Source: Penium margaritaceum (Eukaryota; Streptophyta; Zygnematophyceae; Desmidiales; Peniaceae). From it: a stretch of 64,000 nt of DNA. Made by a program: the position numbers and the translations under genes. The stretch lies in contig SZWC01004848.1 of assembly GCA_023375785.1 (NCBI GenBank), positions 89,749-153,748 of the forward strand, in the 5' to 3' direction. The first letter of the stretch is position 1. Each line of letters opens with the position of its first letter. The notes under the pieces were generated by a model. That model ran no database searches. It worked only from the letters and a program-made list of their open reading frames with translations, and was not told the DNA's origin. This document shows positions 34,701 to 47,220 of this stretch, in pieces.

Positions 34701-37700
34701 CGTGTAAGTTTGTGTACGTACGTGTAAGTGTGTGTAAGTGCATGTAAGTGCTTGTAAGTACGTGTAAGTGCTCGTATGTGCGTGTAAGTACGTGTAAGTG
34801 CGTGTAAGTGCGTGTAACTTTGTGTAGGTATGTGCAAGTGTGTGTAAGTGGATGTAAGTACGTGTAAGTGCATGTAAGTACGTGTAAGTATGTGTAAGTG
34901 CGTGTAAGTGCGTGTAAGTGCATGTAAGTGTGTGTAAGTGCGTGTAAGTATGGTTTAAGTTCGTGTTAGTGCGTGTAAGTGTGTGTAAGTATGTGTAAGT
35001 GCGTGTAAGTGCAATTCAAGTGCGTGTAATTTTGTGTAAGTTCGTGTAAGTGCATGTAAGTGCGTGTAAGTGTGTCTAAGTGCATCTGAGTAAGTTTGTG
35101 CAAGTGCGTGTAAGTGTAGTTTAAGTTCGTGTAAGTTCGTAAAAGTGTGTGTAAGTGCGTGTAAGTACGTGTAAGTGCGTGTAAGTACGTGTAAGTGCGT
35201 TTAAGTGTGTGTAAATGCGTGTAAGTGCGTGGAAGTACGTGTAAGTTCGTGTAAGTGGGTAAAAGTATTTGTAAGTGTGTGTAAGTACATATACGTACGT
35301 GTAAGTACGTGTAAGTGTAAGAAAGTGTGTGTAAGTATGTGTACGTGCATGTAAGCATGTGTAAGTGCGTGTAAGTGTGTGTAAGTGCGTGTAAGTGGAT
35401 GTAAGTGTGTGTAAGTGCAAAAAAGTACGTATAAGTACGTGTAAGTGCGTGTTTGTATGTGTAAGTACGTGTAAGTGCGTGTAAGTGCGTGTAAGTGTGT
35501 GTAAGTGTGCATAAGTACGTGTAAGTACGTTTAAGTTTGTGTAAGTGCGTGTAAGTGCGTGTAAGTGCGTTTAAGTGTGTGTAAGTGCGTGTAAGTACGT
35601 TTAAGTTTGTGTAAGTGCGTGTAAGTGCGTGTAAGTGCGTTTAAGTGTGTGTAAGTGCGTGTAAGTACGCTTTAAGTTCATGTAAGTGCATGTAAGTGCG
35701 TGTAAGTGCGTATGAGTGCGTGTAAGTGCATGTAAGTGCAGGTTAAGTGAGTGTAATATCGTGTAAGTTCATGTAAGTGCATGTAAGTACGTATAAGTAT
35801 GTGTAAGTACATGTAAGTGCATATAAGTGTTTGTAAGTGCATGTAAGTACGTGTAAGTGTGTATAAGTACGTGTAAGTGCGTGTAAGTGCTCATATGTGC
35901 GTGTAAGTGCATGTAAGTGTGTGTAAGTACGTGCAACTTTGTGTAAGAATGTGCAAGTGCGTGTAAGTGCATGTAAGTGCATGTAAGTGCATGTAAGTAC
36001 GTGTAAGTGTGTGTAAGTACGTGCAACTTTGTGTAAGAATGTGCAAGTGCGTGTAAGTGCATGTAAGTGCATGTAAGTGCATGTAAGTACGTGTAAGTGC
36101 GTTTAAATGCGTGTAAGTGCGTGTACGTGCATGTAATTACATGTAGGTGCATGTAAGTGCGCGTAAGTTCCTATATGTATGTATAAGTACGTGTCAGTGC
36201 GTGTAAGTATGTGTAAGTGTGTGTATGTACGTATACCTGTGTGTAAGTGGATGTAAGAGCGTGTAAGAGCGTGTAAGTGCGTGTAAGAGCGTGTAAACAC
36301 GTGTAAGTACGTGTTAGTACGTGTAAGTGTGTGTAAGTGCGTGTAAGTACGTGTAAGTGTGTGTGTAAGTGCATGTAAGTACATGTAAGTACGTATAAGT
36401 ACGTGTAAGTGCGTGTAAGTGCGTGTTAGTGCTTGTAACTACGTGTAAGAGCGTGTAAGTGCATGTAAGTACGTGTAAGCGTGGTTTATGTTCGTGTACG
36501 TGAGTGAAGGTGTGTGCAAGTACGTGTAAGTTCATGTAAGTACGTATAAGTACGTGTAAGAGCGTGTAAGTGCGTGTTAGTGCTTGTAACTACGTGTAAG
36601 AGCGTGTAAGTGCATGTAAGTACGTGTAAGCGTGGTTTATGTTCGTGTACGTGAGTGAAGGTGTGTGCAAGTACGTGTAAGTTCATGTAAGTACGTATAA
36701 GTACGTGTAAGAGCGTGTAACTAGGTGTAAGTGCGTATAAGCGTGTGTAAGTGCAGTTTAAGTTCGTGTAAGTATGTATAAGTGTGTGTAAGTTTGTGTA
36801 AGTGCGTATAAGTGCGTGTAAGTGCGTGTAAGTACGTGTAAGTACGTGTAAGTGCAAGTACGTGCATGTAAGTACGTGTAAGTGCATGTAAGCATGTGTA
36901 AGTGCACGTAAGTACGTGTAAGTGCGTGTAAGTGCAAGTAAGTGCGTGTAAGTATGTGTAAGTACGTGCAAGTGTATGTGAGCACGTGTAAATACGTGTA
37001 AGTACGTGTATGTCCGTGTAAGTGTGTCTAAGTGCGTGTAAGTACGTGTAAGTTCATGTAAGTGCGTATAAGTGTGTGTAATTGTGTATAAGTGCGTGTA
37101 AGTGCGGTTTAAGTTCGTGTAAGTGTGTGTAACTGCGTGTAAGTGCGTGTCAGTGCGTGTAAGTGCGGTTTAAGTGCGTGTAATTTTGTGTAAGTTCGTG
37201 AAAAGTACGTGTAAGTGTGTGTAAGTGCGTGTAAGTGTGTGTAAGTGCGTGTAAGTGCGTGTAAGTGCATGTAAGTGCGTATAAGTGTATGAAAGTGCAT
37301 GTTAGTACGTGTAAGTGCGTGTAACTGCATGTAAGTGCGTGTAGGTGTGTGTAATTTTGTATAAGTGTGTGTAAGTGCGTGTTAGTGCATGTAAGTGCGT
37401 GTAAGTGTGTGTAAGTGCATGTAGGTGTGTGTAAGTGCGTGTAAGTGTGTATAAGTGTGTCTAAGTGCGTGTAAGTTTGTGCAAGTGTGTGTGAGTGCGT
37501 GTAAGTGCATGTAAGTGCGTGTAAGTATGTGGAAGTGCATGTAAGTGTGTGTAAGTGCGTGTAACTGTATATAAGTGCAATTTAAGTTTGTATAAGTGCG
37601 TGTAACTGCGTGTAAGTTTGTGTACGTGCGTGTAAGTGCTTGTAACTGCGTGTAAGTACGTGTAAGTACGTGTGAGACATGTAAGTGCAAGTAAGTGCAT

Positions 37701-38340
37701 GTAAGTTTGTGTAAGTGCATGTAAGCATGTGTAAGTACATGTTAGTACGTGTAAGTACGTGTAAGTGGGTGTAAGTTCGTGGAATTGCAAGGAAGTGCGT
37801 CTAAGTATGTGTAGTTGCGTGTAAGTGTGTGTAAGTACGTGTAAGTGCGTGTAAGTACGTGTAAGTGCGTGTAACTGTATGTACATACGTGTAAGTGCGT
37901 GTAAGTGCGTTTCAGCGTGTGTAAGTGCGGTTTAAGTCTATGTATATTCGTGTAAGTTCGTGTAAGTGCGTGTAAGTACGTGTATGTGTGTCTAAGTACC
38001 TATAAGTGTGTGTAAGTGCGTGTAAGTGCATGTAAGTGCATGTAAGTACGTGTAAATATGTGTTAGTGTGTATACGTGTGTGTAAGTGCGTGTAAGTACG
38101 TATAGGTGCGTGTAATTTTATGTAAGTGCGTGTAAGTGCATGTTTGTGCATGTAAGTACGTGTAAGTGTGTGTAAGTGCGTGTAAGTGCGTATAAGTGTG
38201 TGTAAGTGCGTATATGTGCGTGTAAGAGCGTCTAAGTGCGTGTAAGTTTGTGCAAGTGTGTGTAAGTGCGTGTAAGTTTGTATATGTGCATGTAAGTGCG
38301 TGTAAGTGCGTGTAAGTGTGTGTAAGTGCGTGTAAGTACG

Positions 38341-38660
38341 TGTAAGTCCGTGTAAGTACGTGTAAGTGTGTGTAAGTGCGTGTACGTGTGTGTAAGTGCG
38401 TGTAAGTGCGTGTAAGTCCGCGTAAGTACGTGTAAGTGTGTGTAAGTGCGTGTACGTGTGTGTAAGTGCGTGTAAGTGCGTGTAAGTCCGCGTAAGTACG
38501 TGTAAGTGTGTGTAAGTGCGTGTACGTGTGTGTAAGTGCGTGTAAGTGCGTGTAAGTCCGCGTAAGTACGTGTAAGTGTGTGTAAGTGCGTGTACGTGTG
38601 TGTAAGTGCGTGTAAGTGCGTGTAAGTCCGCGTAAGTACGTGTAAGTGTGTGTAAGTGCG
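38341..38660. repeat. 70-bp tandem repeat, about 4.5 copies
   Basis: The rare unit tgtaagtccg recurs at 38341, 38411, 38481, 38551 and 38621, exactly 70 bp apart, with identical intervening units including tgtacgtgtg. The first copy has tgtaagtacg after it where the others have cgtaagtacg. The corresponding place in the preceding higher-order copy (near 32,060) has a single unit, so this expansion is younger than the higher-order duplication. Confidence 0.92.
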
Positions 38661-39440
38661 TGTAAGTTTGTATATGTGCATGTAAGTGCGTGTAAGTGCG
38701 TGTAAGTGTGTGTAAGTGCGTGTAAGTACGTGTAAGTCCGTGTAAGTACGTGTAAGTGTGTGTAAGTGCGTGTACGTTTGTGTAAGTGCGTGTTAAAGCA
38801 TGTAAGTGCATGTACATGCGTGTAAGTATGTGTGAGTGTCTGTAAGTGTGTATAAGTGTGTGTAAGTGTGTGTACGTGCGTCTAAGTGTGTGTATGTTCG
38901 TGCAAGTGCGTGTAAGTGCGTGTAAGTTCGTGTAAGTGAGTGTATGTGCGTGTAAGTACGTGTAAGTGCGTGTTAGTGCATGTAAGTGCGTGTAAGTATA
39001 CGTAAGTTTGTGTAGGTGCGTGTAAGTATGTGTAAGTGCGTGTAAGTATGTATAAGTGCGTGTAAGTACTTGTAAGTATGTGTAAGTGCGTGTAAGTACG
39101 TGTAAGTGCATGCAAGTACGTGTAAGTACGTGTAAGTACGTGTAAGTGTGTGTAAGTATGTGTAAGTGCATGTAAGCACAAGAAAGTGCGTATAAGTACG
39201 TATAAGTGCATGTTAGTGGGTGTAAGTGCGTGTAAGTGCAAATAAGTGCGTGTAAGTACGTGTATGTGCGTGTACGTGCGTGTACGTATGTGTAAGTGTG
39301 TGTAAATGCATGCAAGTACGTGTAAGTGCGTGTAAGTGCGTGTAAGTACGTGTACGTTTGTGTAAGTGCTTATAACTGCGTGTAAGTACGTATAAGTGTG
39401 TGTAAGTACGTGTAAGTGCGGTTTAAGTTCGTGTAAGTGC

Positions 39441-40190
39441 GTGTAAGTACGTATAAGTGTGTGTAAGTACGTGCAAGTACGTGTAAGTACGTGTATGTGC
39501 GTGATATTTTGTGTAAGTGTCTGTAAGTGCGTGTTAGTGCGTGTAAGTACGTATAAGTGTGTGTAAGTACGTGCAAGTACGTGTAAGTACGTGTATGTGC
39601 GTGATATTTTGTGTAAGTGTCTGTAAGTGCGTGTTAGTGCGTGTAAGTACGTATAAGTGTGTGTAAGTACGTGCAAGTACGTGTAAGTACGTGTATGTGC
39701 GTGATATTTTGTGTAAGTGTCTGTAAGTGCGTGTTAGTGCGTGTAAGTACGTATAAGTGTGTGTAAGTACGTGCAAGTACGTGTAAGTACGTGTATGTGC
39801 GTGATATTTTGTGTAAGTGTCTGTAAGTGCGTGTTAGTGCGTGTAAGTACGTATAAGTGTGTGTAAGTACGTGCAAGTACGTGTAAGTACGTGTATGTGC
39901 GTGATATTTTGTGTAAGTGTCTGTAAGTGCGTGTTAGTGCGTGTAAGTACGTATAAGTGTGTGTAAGTACGTGCAAGTACGTGTAAGTACGTGTATGTGC
40001 GTGATATTTTGTGTAAGTGTCTGTAAGTGCGTGTTAGTGCGTGTAAGTACGTATAAGTGTGTGTAAGTACGTGCAAGTACGTGTAAGTACGTGTATGTGC
40101 GTGATATTTTGTGTAAGTGTCTGTAAGTGCGTGTTAGTGCGTGTAAGTACGTATAAGTGTGTGTAAGTACGTGTAAGTACGTGTATGTGC
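39441..40190. repeat. 100-bp tandem repeat, seven identical copies plus half a copy
   Basis: A 100-bp block containing gtgcgtgatattttgtg and the rare variant gtgtctgtaag starts at 39441 and repeats at 39541, 39641, 39741, 39841, 39941 and 40041 without visible change. A truncated version at 40141-40190 then merges into ordinary array. Identical copies in an otherwise diverged satellite mean very recent amplification or an assembly loop. Confidence 0.95.
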
Positions 40191-43100
40191 GTGTAAGTGC
40201 GTGTAAGTGCTTGTAAATACGTGTAAGTTTGTGTAAGTGCGTGTAAGTGTGTGGAAGTGCTTGTAAGTATGTGTAAGTACGTGTAAGTGTGTGTAAGTGT
40301 GTATAAGTGTGTGTAAGTGCGTGTAAGTGCATGTAAGTACGTGTAAGTTTGTGTAAGTGCATGTAAGTGTGTGTAAATGTGTGTAAGTATGTGTAAGTGC
40401 GTACAAGTGCGTGTCAGTGCATGTAAGTGCGTGTCAGTGCGTATATGCATGTATAAGTGCGTGTGAGTGCATATAAGTGTATATAAGTGTGTGTAAGTGC
40501 GTGTAAGTGCGTGTAAGTGCGTGTAAGTGCGTGTAAGTGTGTGTAAGTGCGTGTAAGTGTGTGTAAGTACGTGTAAGTTTGTTTAAGTGTGTGTAAGTGC
40601 GTGTAAGTGCGTGTAAGTGCGTGTAAGTGCGTGTAAGTGTGTGTAAGTGCGTGTAAGTGTGTGTAAGTACGTGTAAGTTTGTTTAAGTGTGTGTAAGTGC
40701 GTATAAGTGTGTTTAAGTGTGTAAGTGCGTGTAAGTGTGTGTTAGTGCGTGTAAGTATGTGTAAGTGCGTGTAAGTTCGTATAAGTGTGTGTAATATCGT
40801 GTAAGTACGTGTATGTGCGTGTAAGTGTGTGTAAGTGTGTGTAAGTTTGTGTAAGTGCGTGTAAGTGCGTGTAGGTGCGTGTAAGTGCGTGTAAGTGCGT
40901 GTAAGTGTGTGTGAGTGTGTGTAAGTACGTGTACGTACATGTAAGTATGTGTAAGTGTGTATAAGTGCGTGTCAGTACATGTAAGTACGTGTAAATGCGT
41001 ATAAGTGCGTGTAAGTGCATGTAAGTGTGTGTAAGTGCGTGTAAGTGTGTGTACGTGCATGTAAGTACGTGTAAGTGCGTGTAAGTTCCTGTAAGTGCGT
41101 TTAAGTACGTGTAAGTACGTGTAAGTGCGTGTAAGTTTATGTACGTACGTGTAAGTGTGTGTAAGTGTATGTAAGTGCTTGTAAGTACGTGTAAGTGCTC
41201 GTATGTGCGTTTAAGTACGTGTAAGTGCGTGTAAGTGCGTGTAACTTTGTGTAAGTACATGCAAGTGTGTGTAAGTGGAAGTAAGTACGTGTAAGTGCAT
41301 GTAAGTACGTGTAAGTATGTGTAAGTGTGTGTAAGTACGTGTAAGTGCATGTAAGTGTGTGTAAGTGCGTGTAAGTATGGTTTAAGTTCGTGTTAGTGCG
41401 TGTTAGTGTGTGTAAGTGCGTGTAAGTGCGTGTAAGTGCAATTTAAGTGCGTGTAATTTTGTGTAAGTTCGTGTAAGTGCGTGTAAGTGCGTGTAAGTGT
41501 GTCTAAGTGCATCTGAGTAAGTTTGTGCAAGTGCGTGTGAGTGTAGTTTAAGTTCGTGTAAGTGCGTAAAAGTGCGTGTAAGTTCGTGTAAGTATGTGTA
41601 AGTGCGTGTAAGTACGTGTAAGTGCGTTTAAGTATGTGTAAATGCGTGTAAGTGCGTGTAAGTACATGTAAGTTCGTGTAAGTGCGTATAAGTATGTGTA
41701 AGTGTGTGTAAGTACATGTACGTACGTGTACGTACGTGTAAGTGCAAGAAAGTGTGTGTAAGTATGTGTACGTGCATGTAAGCATGTGTAAGTGCGTGTA
41801 AGTGTGTGTAAGTGCGTGTAAGTGGATGTAAGTGTGTGTAAGTGCAAGTAAGTACGTATAAGTACGTATAAGTGTGTGTTTGTATGTGTAAGTACGTGTA
41901 AGTGCGTGTAAGTGCGTGTAAGTGTGTGTAAGTGTGCATAAGTACGTGTAAGTACGTTTAAGTTTGTGTAAGTGCGTGTAAGTGCGTGTAAGTGCGTTTA
42001 AGTTTGTGTAAGTGCGTGTAAGTGCGTGTAAGTGCGTTTAAGTGTGTGTAAGTGCGTGTAAGTACGCTTTAAGTTCATGTAAGTGCGTGTAAGTGCGTGT
42101 AAGTGCGTATGAGTGCGTGTGAGTGCATGTAAGTGCAGGTTAAGTGTGTGTGATATCGTGTAAGTTCGTGTAAGTGCATGTAAGAACGTGTAAGTATGTG
42201 TAAGTACATGTAAGTGCATATAAGTGTGTGTAAGTGCATGTAAGTGCGTGTAAGTGTGTGTAAGTACGTGTAAGTACGTAGAAGTGTGTACATGTACGTG
42301 TAGTTTTATGTAAGTGCGTGTAAGTACGTGTTAGTGCGTGTAAGTACGTGTAAGTACGTGTAAGTACGTGTAAGTGCATGTAAGTGCGTCTAAGTGCGTG
42401 TAAGTTTGTGCAAGTGCATGTAAGTGCGTGTAAGTTCGTGTAAGTGCGTGTAAGTACGTGTAAGTACGTGTAAGTGCATGTAAGTGCGTCTAAGTGCGTG
42501 TAAGTTTGTGCAAGTGCATGTAAGTGCGTGTAAGTTCGTGTAAGTGCGTGTAAGTACGTGTAAGTGCGTGTAAGTACGTGTAAGTGCGTGTAAGTGTGTG
42601 TAAGTATGTAGAAGTGTGTGTAAGTGCGAGTAATTTCATGTAAGTGTATGTAAGTGCGTGTAAGTGCGTGTAAATGCGTGTATGTGCGTGTAAGTTCGTG
42701 TATGTGCGTGTTAGTGCGTGTACGTTCATGTAGGTACGTGTAAGTGCCTGTAAGTGCGTGTAAGTGCGTGTAAGGTGCGTGTAAGTTTGTGTAAGTGTGT
42801 GTAAATGGGTTCATTTGTGTGTAAGTGCGTGTAAGTGCCTGTAAGTGCGTGTACGTTTGTGTAAGTGTGTGTAAGTGCGTGTAAGTGTGCGTAAGTTTGT
42901 ATAAGTGCGTGTCAGTGCTCGTATGTGCGTGTAAGTACATGTAAGTTTGTGTAAGTACGTGTAACTTTGTGTAAGTATGTGCAAGTGCGTGTAAGTGCAT
43001 GTAAGTACGTGTAAGTGCGTTTAAATACGTGTACGTGCGTGTAATTGTATGTAAGTGCATGTAAGTGCGCGTAACTTCCTATAGGCATGTGTATGTACGT

Positions 43101-46100
43101 GTCAGTGCATGTAAGTATGTGTAAGTGTGTGTATGTGCGTATACCTGTGTGTAAGTGGATGTAAGAGCGTGTAAGAGCGTGTAAATGCGTGTAAGTACGT
43201 GTAAGTACGTGTAAGTGTGTGTAAGTGCGTGTAAGTGTGTGTAAGTGTGTGTAAGTGCATGTAAGTGCGTATAAGTACGTACAAGTACGTGTAAGTGCGT
43301 GTAAGTGTGTGTAAGTGTGTGTAAGTGCATGTAAGTGCGTATAAGTACGTACAAGTACGTGTAAGTGCGTGTAAGTGCGTGTTAGTGCGTGTAAGTACGT
43401 GTAAGAGCGTGTAAGTGCATGTAAGTATGTGTAAGCGTGGTTTATGTTCGTGTACGTGGGTGAAGGTGTGTGCAAGTACGTGTAAGTTCATGTAAGTACG
43501 TGTAAGTGCGTGTAAGAGCGTGTAAGTGCGTGTAAGTGCGTGTAAGCGCGTGTAAGTGCAGTTTAAGTTCGTGTAAGTACGTGTAAGTGTGTGTAAGTGC
43601 GTGTAAGTGCGTGTAAGTGCGTGTAAGCGCGTGTAAGTGCAGTTTAAGTTCGTGTAAGTACGTGTAAGTGTGTGTAAGTTTGTGTAAGTGCGTGTAAGTA
43701 CGTGTAAGTGCGTCCAAGTACGTGTAAGTACGCGTAAGTACGTGTAAGTACAAGTAAGTGCATGTAAGTACGTGTAAGTGCATGTAAGCATGTGTAAGTG
43801 CGTGTAAGTACGTTTAAGTGTGTGTACGTGGGTGTAAGTGCGTATAAGTGCAAGTAAGTGCGTGTAAGTATGTGTAAGTATGTGTAAGTGTGTGTAAGCA
43901 TGTGTAAGTATGTGTAAGTACGTGTAAGTGCGTGTAAGTGTGTATAAGTGCGTGTAAGTACGTGTAAGTTCATGTAAGTGCGTATAAGTGTGTGTAAGTG
44001 TGTGTAAGTGCGTGTAAGTGCGGTTTAAGTTTGTGTAAGTGCATGTAACTGCGTATAAGTGCGTGTCAGTGCGTGTAAGTGCGGTTTAAGTGCGTGTTAT
44101 TTTGTGTAAGTTCGTGTAAGTGCGTATAAGTGCGTGTAAGTGCGTATAAGTGCGTGTAAGTACGTGTAAGTGCGTGTAAGTGCGTGTAAGTGCGTACAAG
44201 CGCGTATAAGTGTATGAAAGTGCGTGTTAGTGTGTGTAAGTGCGTGTAAGTGTATGTAAGTGCATGTAGGTGTGTGTAGTTTTGTGTAAGTGCGTCTAAG
44301 TGCATGTTAGTGCATGTTAGTGCGTGTAAGTGTGTGTAAGTGGATGTAAGTGTGTGTACGTACATGTAAGTGCGTATAAGTGCGTCTAAGTGCGTCTAAG
44401 TTTGTGCAAGTGTGTGTGAGTGCGTGTAAGTGCATGTAAGTGCGTGTAAGAATGTGTAAGTGCGTGTACGTGCATGTAAGTGCGTGTTAGTGTATATCAG
44501 TGCGGTTTAAGTTTGTATAAGTGCGTGTAAGTGCGTGTACGTTTGTGTACGTGCGTGTAAGTGCGTGTAACTGCGTGTAAGTACGTGTAAGTATGTGTAA
44601 GTCATGTAAGTGCAAGTAAGTGCATGTAAGTACGTGTAAGTGCATGCAAGCACGTGTAAGTGTGTGTTAATACGTGTAAGTGCGTGTAAGTGGGTGTAAA
44701 TTCATGGAAGTGCAAGTAAGTGCGTTTAAGTACGTGTAAGTGCGTGAAAGTGTGTGTTAGTGCGTGTAAGTGCGTGTAAGTGCATGTAAGTACTTGTAAG
44801 TGTATGTACATACGTGTAAGTACATGTAAGTGCGTGTAAGTGTGTGTCAATGTGTGTAAGTGCAGTTTAAGTGCGTGTATATTCGTGTAAGTTCATGTAA
44901 GTATGTGTAAGTACGTGTAAGTGTGTCTAAGTACATGTAAGTGCGTTTAAATATGTGTCAGTGCGTATAAGTGTGTGTAAGTGCGTGTAAGTGTGTATAG
45001 GTGCATGTAATTTTGTGTAAGTGCGTGTAAGTGCATGTTTGTGCGTGTAAGTACGTGTAAGTGTGTGTAAGTGCGTGTAAGTACGTATAAGTGTATGTAA
45101 GTGCGTATATGTGCGTGTAAGAGTATCTAAGTGCATGTAAGATCGTGTAAGTGCGTGTTAGCTTGGATATGTGCGTGTAAGTGCGTGTAAGTGTGTGTTA
45201 GTGTGTGTAAGTGCATGTAAGTACGTATAAGTGGGTGTAAGTACGTGTAAGTGTGTGTAAGTGCGTGTAAGTTCGTGTAAGTGCGTGTTAGTATGTGTAC
45301 ATTCGTGTAAGTGCGTGTAAGTGTGTGTAAGTACGTGTAAGTGCGTGTAAGCGCGTGTAAGTTTGTGTAAGTGCATGTAAGTGCATGTAAGTGCGTGTAA
45401 GTGTGTGTAAGTGCGTGTAAGTGCGTGTAAGTGCATGTAAGAGCATGTAAGTGCGTGTAAGTGTGTGTAAGTGTTTATAAGTATGTGTAAGTGCGTGTAA
45501 GTGCGTGTAAGAGCGTGTAAGTTCCTGTAACTGTGTGTAAGTGCATGTAAGTGCGTATAAGTGCATGTAAGCGCACATAAGTGCATGTAAGTGCGTGTAA
45601 GTGCATGTCAGTGCATGTAAATGCGTGTAAGTGTGTGTAAGTGCATGTAAGTACATGCAAGTGCGTGTAAGTGTGTGTAAGTACACGTAAGTTTGTGTAA
45701 GTACGTGTAAGTATGTGTAAGTGCGTGTAAGTGCGTATAAGTGGATGTAAGTTTGTATAAGAGGGTGTAAGTGCGTGTAAGTACGTGTAAGTACGTGTAA
45801 GTGCATGTAAGTGCGTGTTAGTGTATGTAAGTGTGTGTAAGTACGTGTAAGTGCGTGTAAGTGCGTGTAAGTGCGTATAAGTATGTGTAAGTGCGTGTAA
45901 GTGCGTGTAAGTGCGTATAAGTATGTGTAAGTGCGTGTAAGTGCGTGTAAGTGCGTATAAGTATGTGTAAGTGCGTGTAAGTGCGTGTAAGTGCGTGTAA
46001 GTGTGTGTAAGTGCGTGTAAGTGCGTGTAAGTGCGTATAAGTATGTGTAAGTGCGTGTAAGTGCTTGTAAGTGCATGTAAGTGTGTGTAAGTGTGTGTAA

Positions 46101-47220
46101 GTGTGTAAGTGCATGTACGTGCGTGTATGTGTATATATGTACGTGTAAGTGCATTTAAGTTTGTATAAGTGCGCGTAAGTTCGTGTAAGTGCGTGTAAGC
46201 ATGTGTAAGTACGAGTTTGTGCATGTAAGTGCGTGTAAGTGCGTTTAAGTACGTGTAAGTGTGTGTAAGTGCGTGTAAGTTCGTGTAAGTGCATGTAAGT
46301 ACGTGTATGTGAATATAAGTACGTGTAAGTGCATGTTTGTGCATATAAGTGCATGTTAGTGCGTGGAAGTGCGTGTAAGTTTGTGTAAGTGCGTGTAAGT
46401 ATGTGTAAGTGCGTGTAAGTTTGTGTAAGTGCGTACAAAAGCGTGTATGTGTGTGTAAGTATGTGTAAGTGCGTGTATGTATATATAAGTGTGTATAAGT
46501 ACGTGTAAGTGTGTGTGAGTGCGTGTAAGTGGGTGTAAGTGCATGTAAGGGCAGTTTACGTTCGTGTAACTGTGTGTAAGTGCATGTAAGGTCATTAAAG
46601 TGCGTGCAAGTGCGCGTAAGTGCGTGTAAGTACGTGTAAGTACGTGTAAGTGCGTGTAAGTGTGTGTAAGTGCATGTATGCACGTGTAAGTGCATATAAG
46701 TCAGTGCGTGTAAGTGCAAGTAAGTGTGTGTAAATACGTGTAAGTGTGTGTAAGTGCGTGTAAGTGCGTGTAAGTGCATGTAAGTGCATATAAGTGCGTG
46801 TAAGTGCGTGTAAGTACGTGTAATTTGTGTAAGTGCGTGTAAGTGCATGTATGTGTGTGTAAGTGTGTGTAAGTGCGTGTACGTGTGGTTTATGTTCGTG
46901 TAAGAACGTGTAAGTGCATGTAAGTGTGTGTCACTGCGTGTAAGTGTGGTTTAAGTGCGTATAATTTTGTGTAAGTTCGTGTCAGTGTGTGTAAGTGCGT
47001 GTAAGCGCGTACACGTGCGTATAAGTGCGTGTAAGTACGTATAAGTGCATGTAAGTAGGTGAAAGTACGTGTAAGTACGTGTAAGTGCATGTAAGTGCGT
47101 GTTAGTGTATGTAAGTGTGTGTAAGTACGTGTAAGTGCGTGTAGGTGCGTGTAATTTTGTGTAAGTGCGTGTCTGTGTGTGTTAGTGGGTGTAAGTACGT
47201 GTAAGTGTGTGTAAGTGCAT

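Larger units (their letters stand above)
29602..43064. repeat. Higher-order repeat of 6.3-6.9 kb within array B (two copies plus part of a third)
   Basis: Rare marker units recur in the same order at long constant spacing. The gtgcgcgtaagttcctata type marker is at 29602, 36157 and, diverged, 43065. The ggtttaa(a/g)tctatgtatatt marker is at 31641 and 37929, with a relative at 44864. A tttgtttaag pair begins at 34191 and at 40578. A gtgtgcataagtacg marker is at 35505 and 41932. Offsets range from 6,288 to 6,935 bp because internal blocks expanded separately, for example the 70-bp and 100-bp tandems near 38.4 and 39.5 kb. The coordinates given cover two repeats defined by the first marker. Confidence 0.82.
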
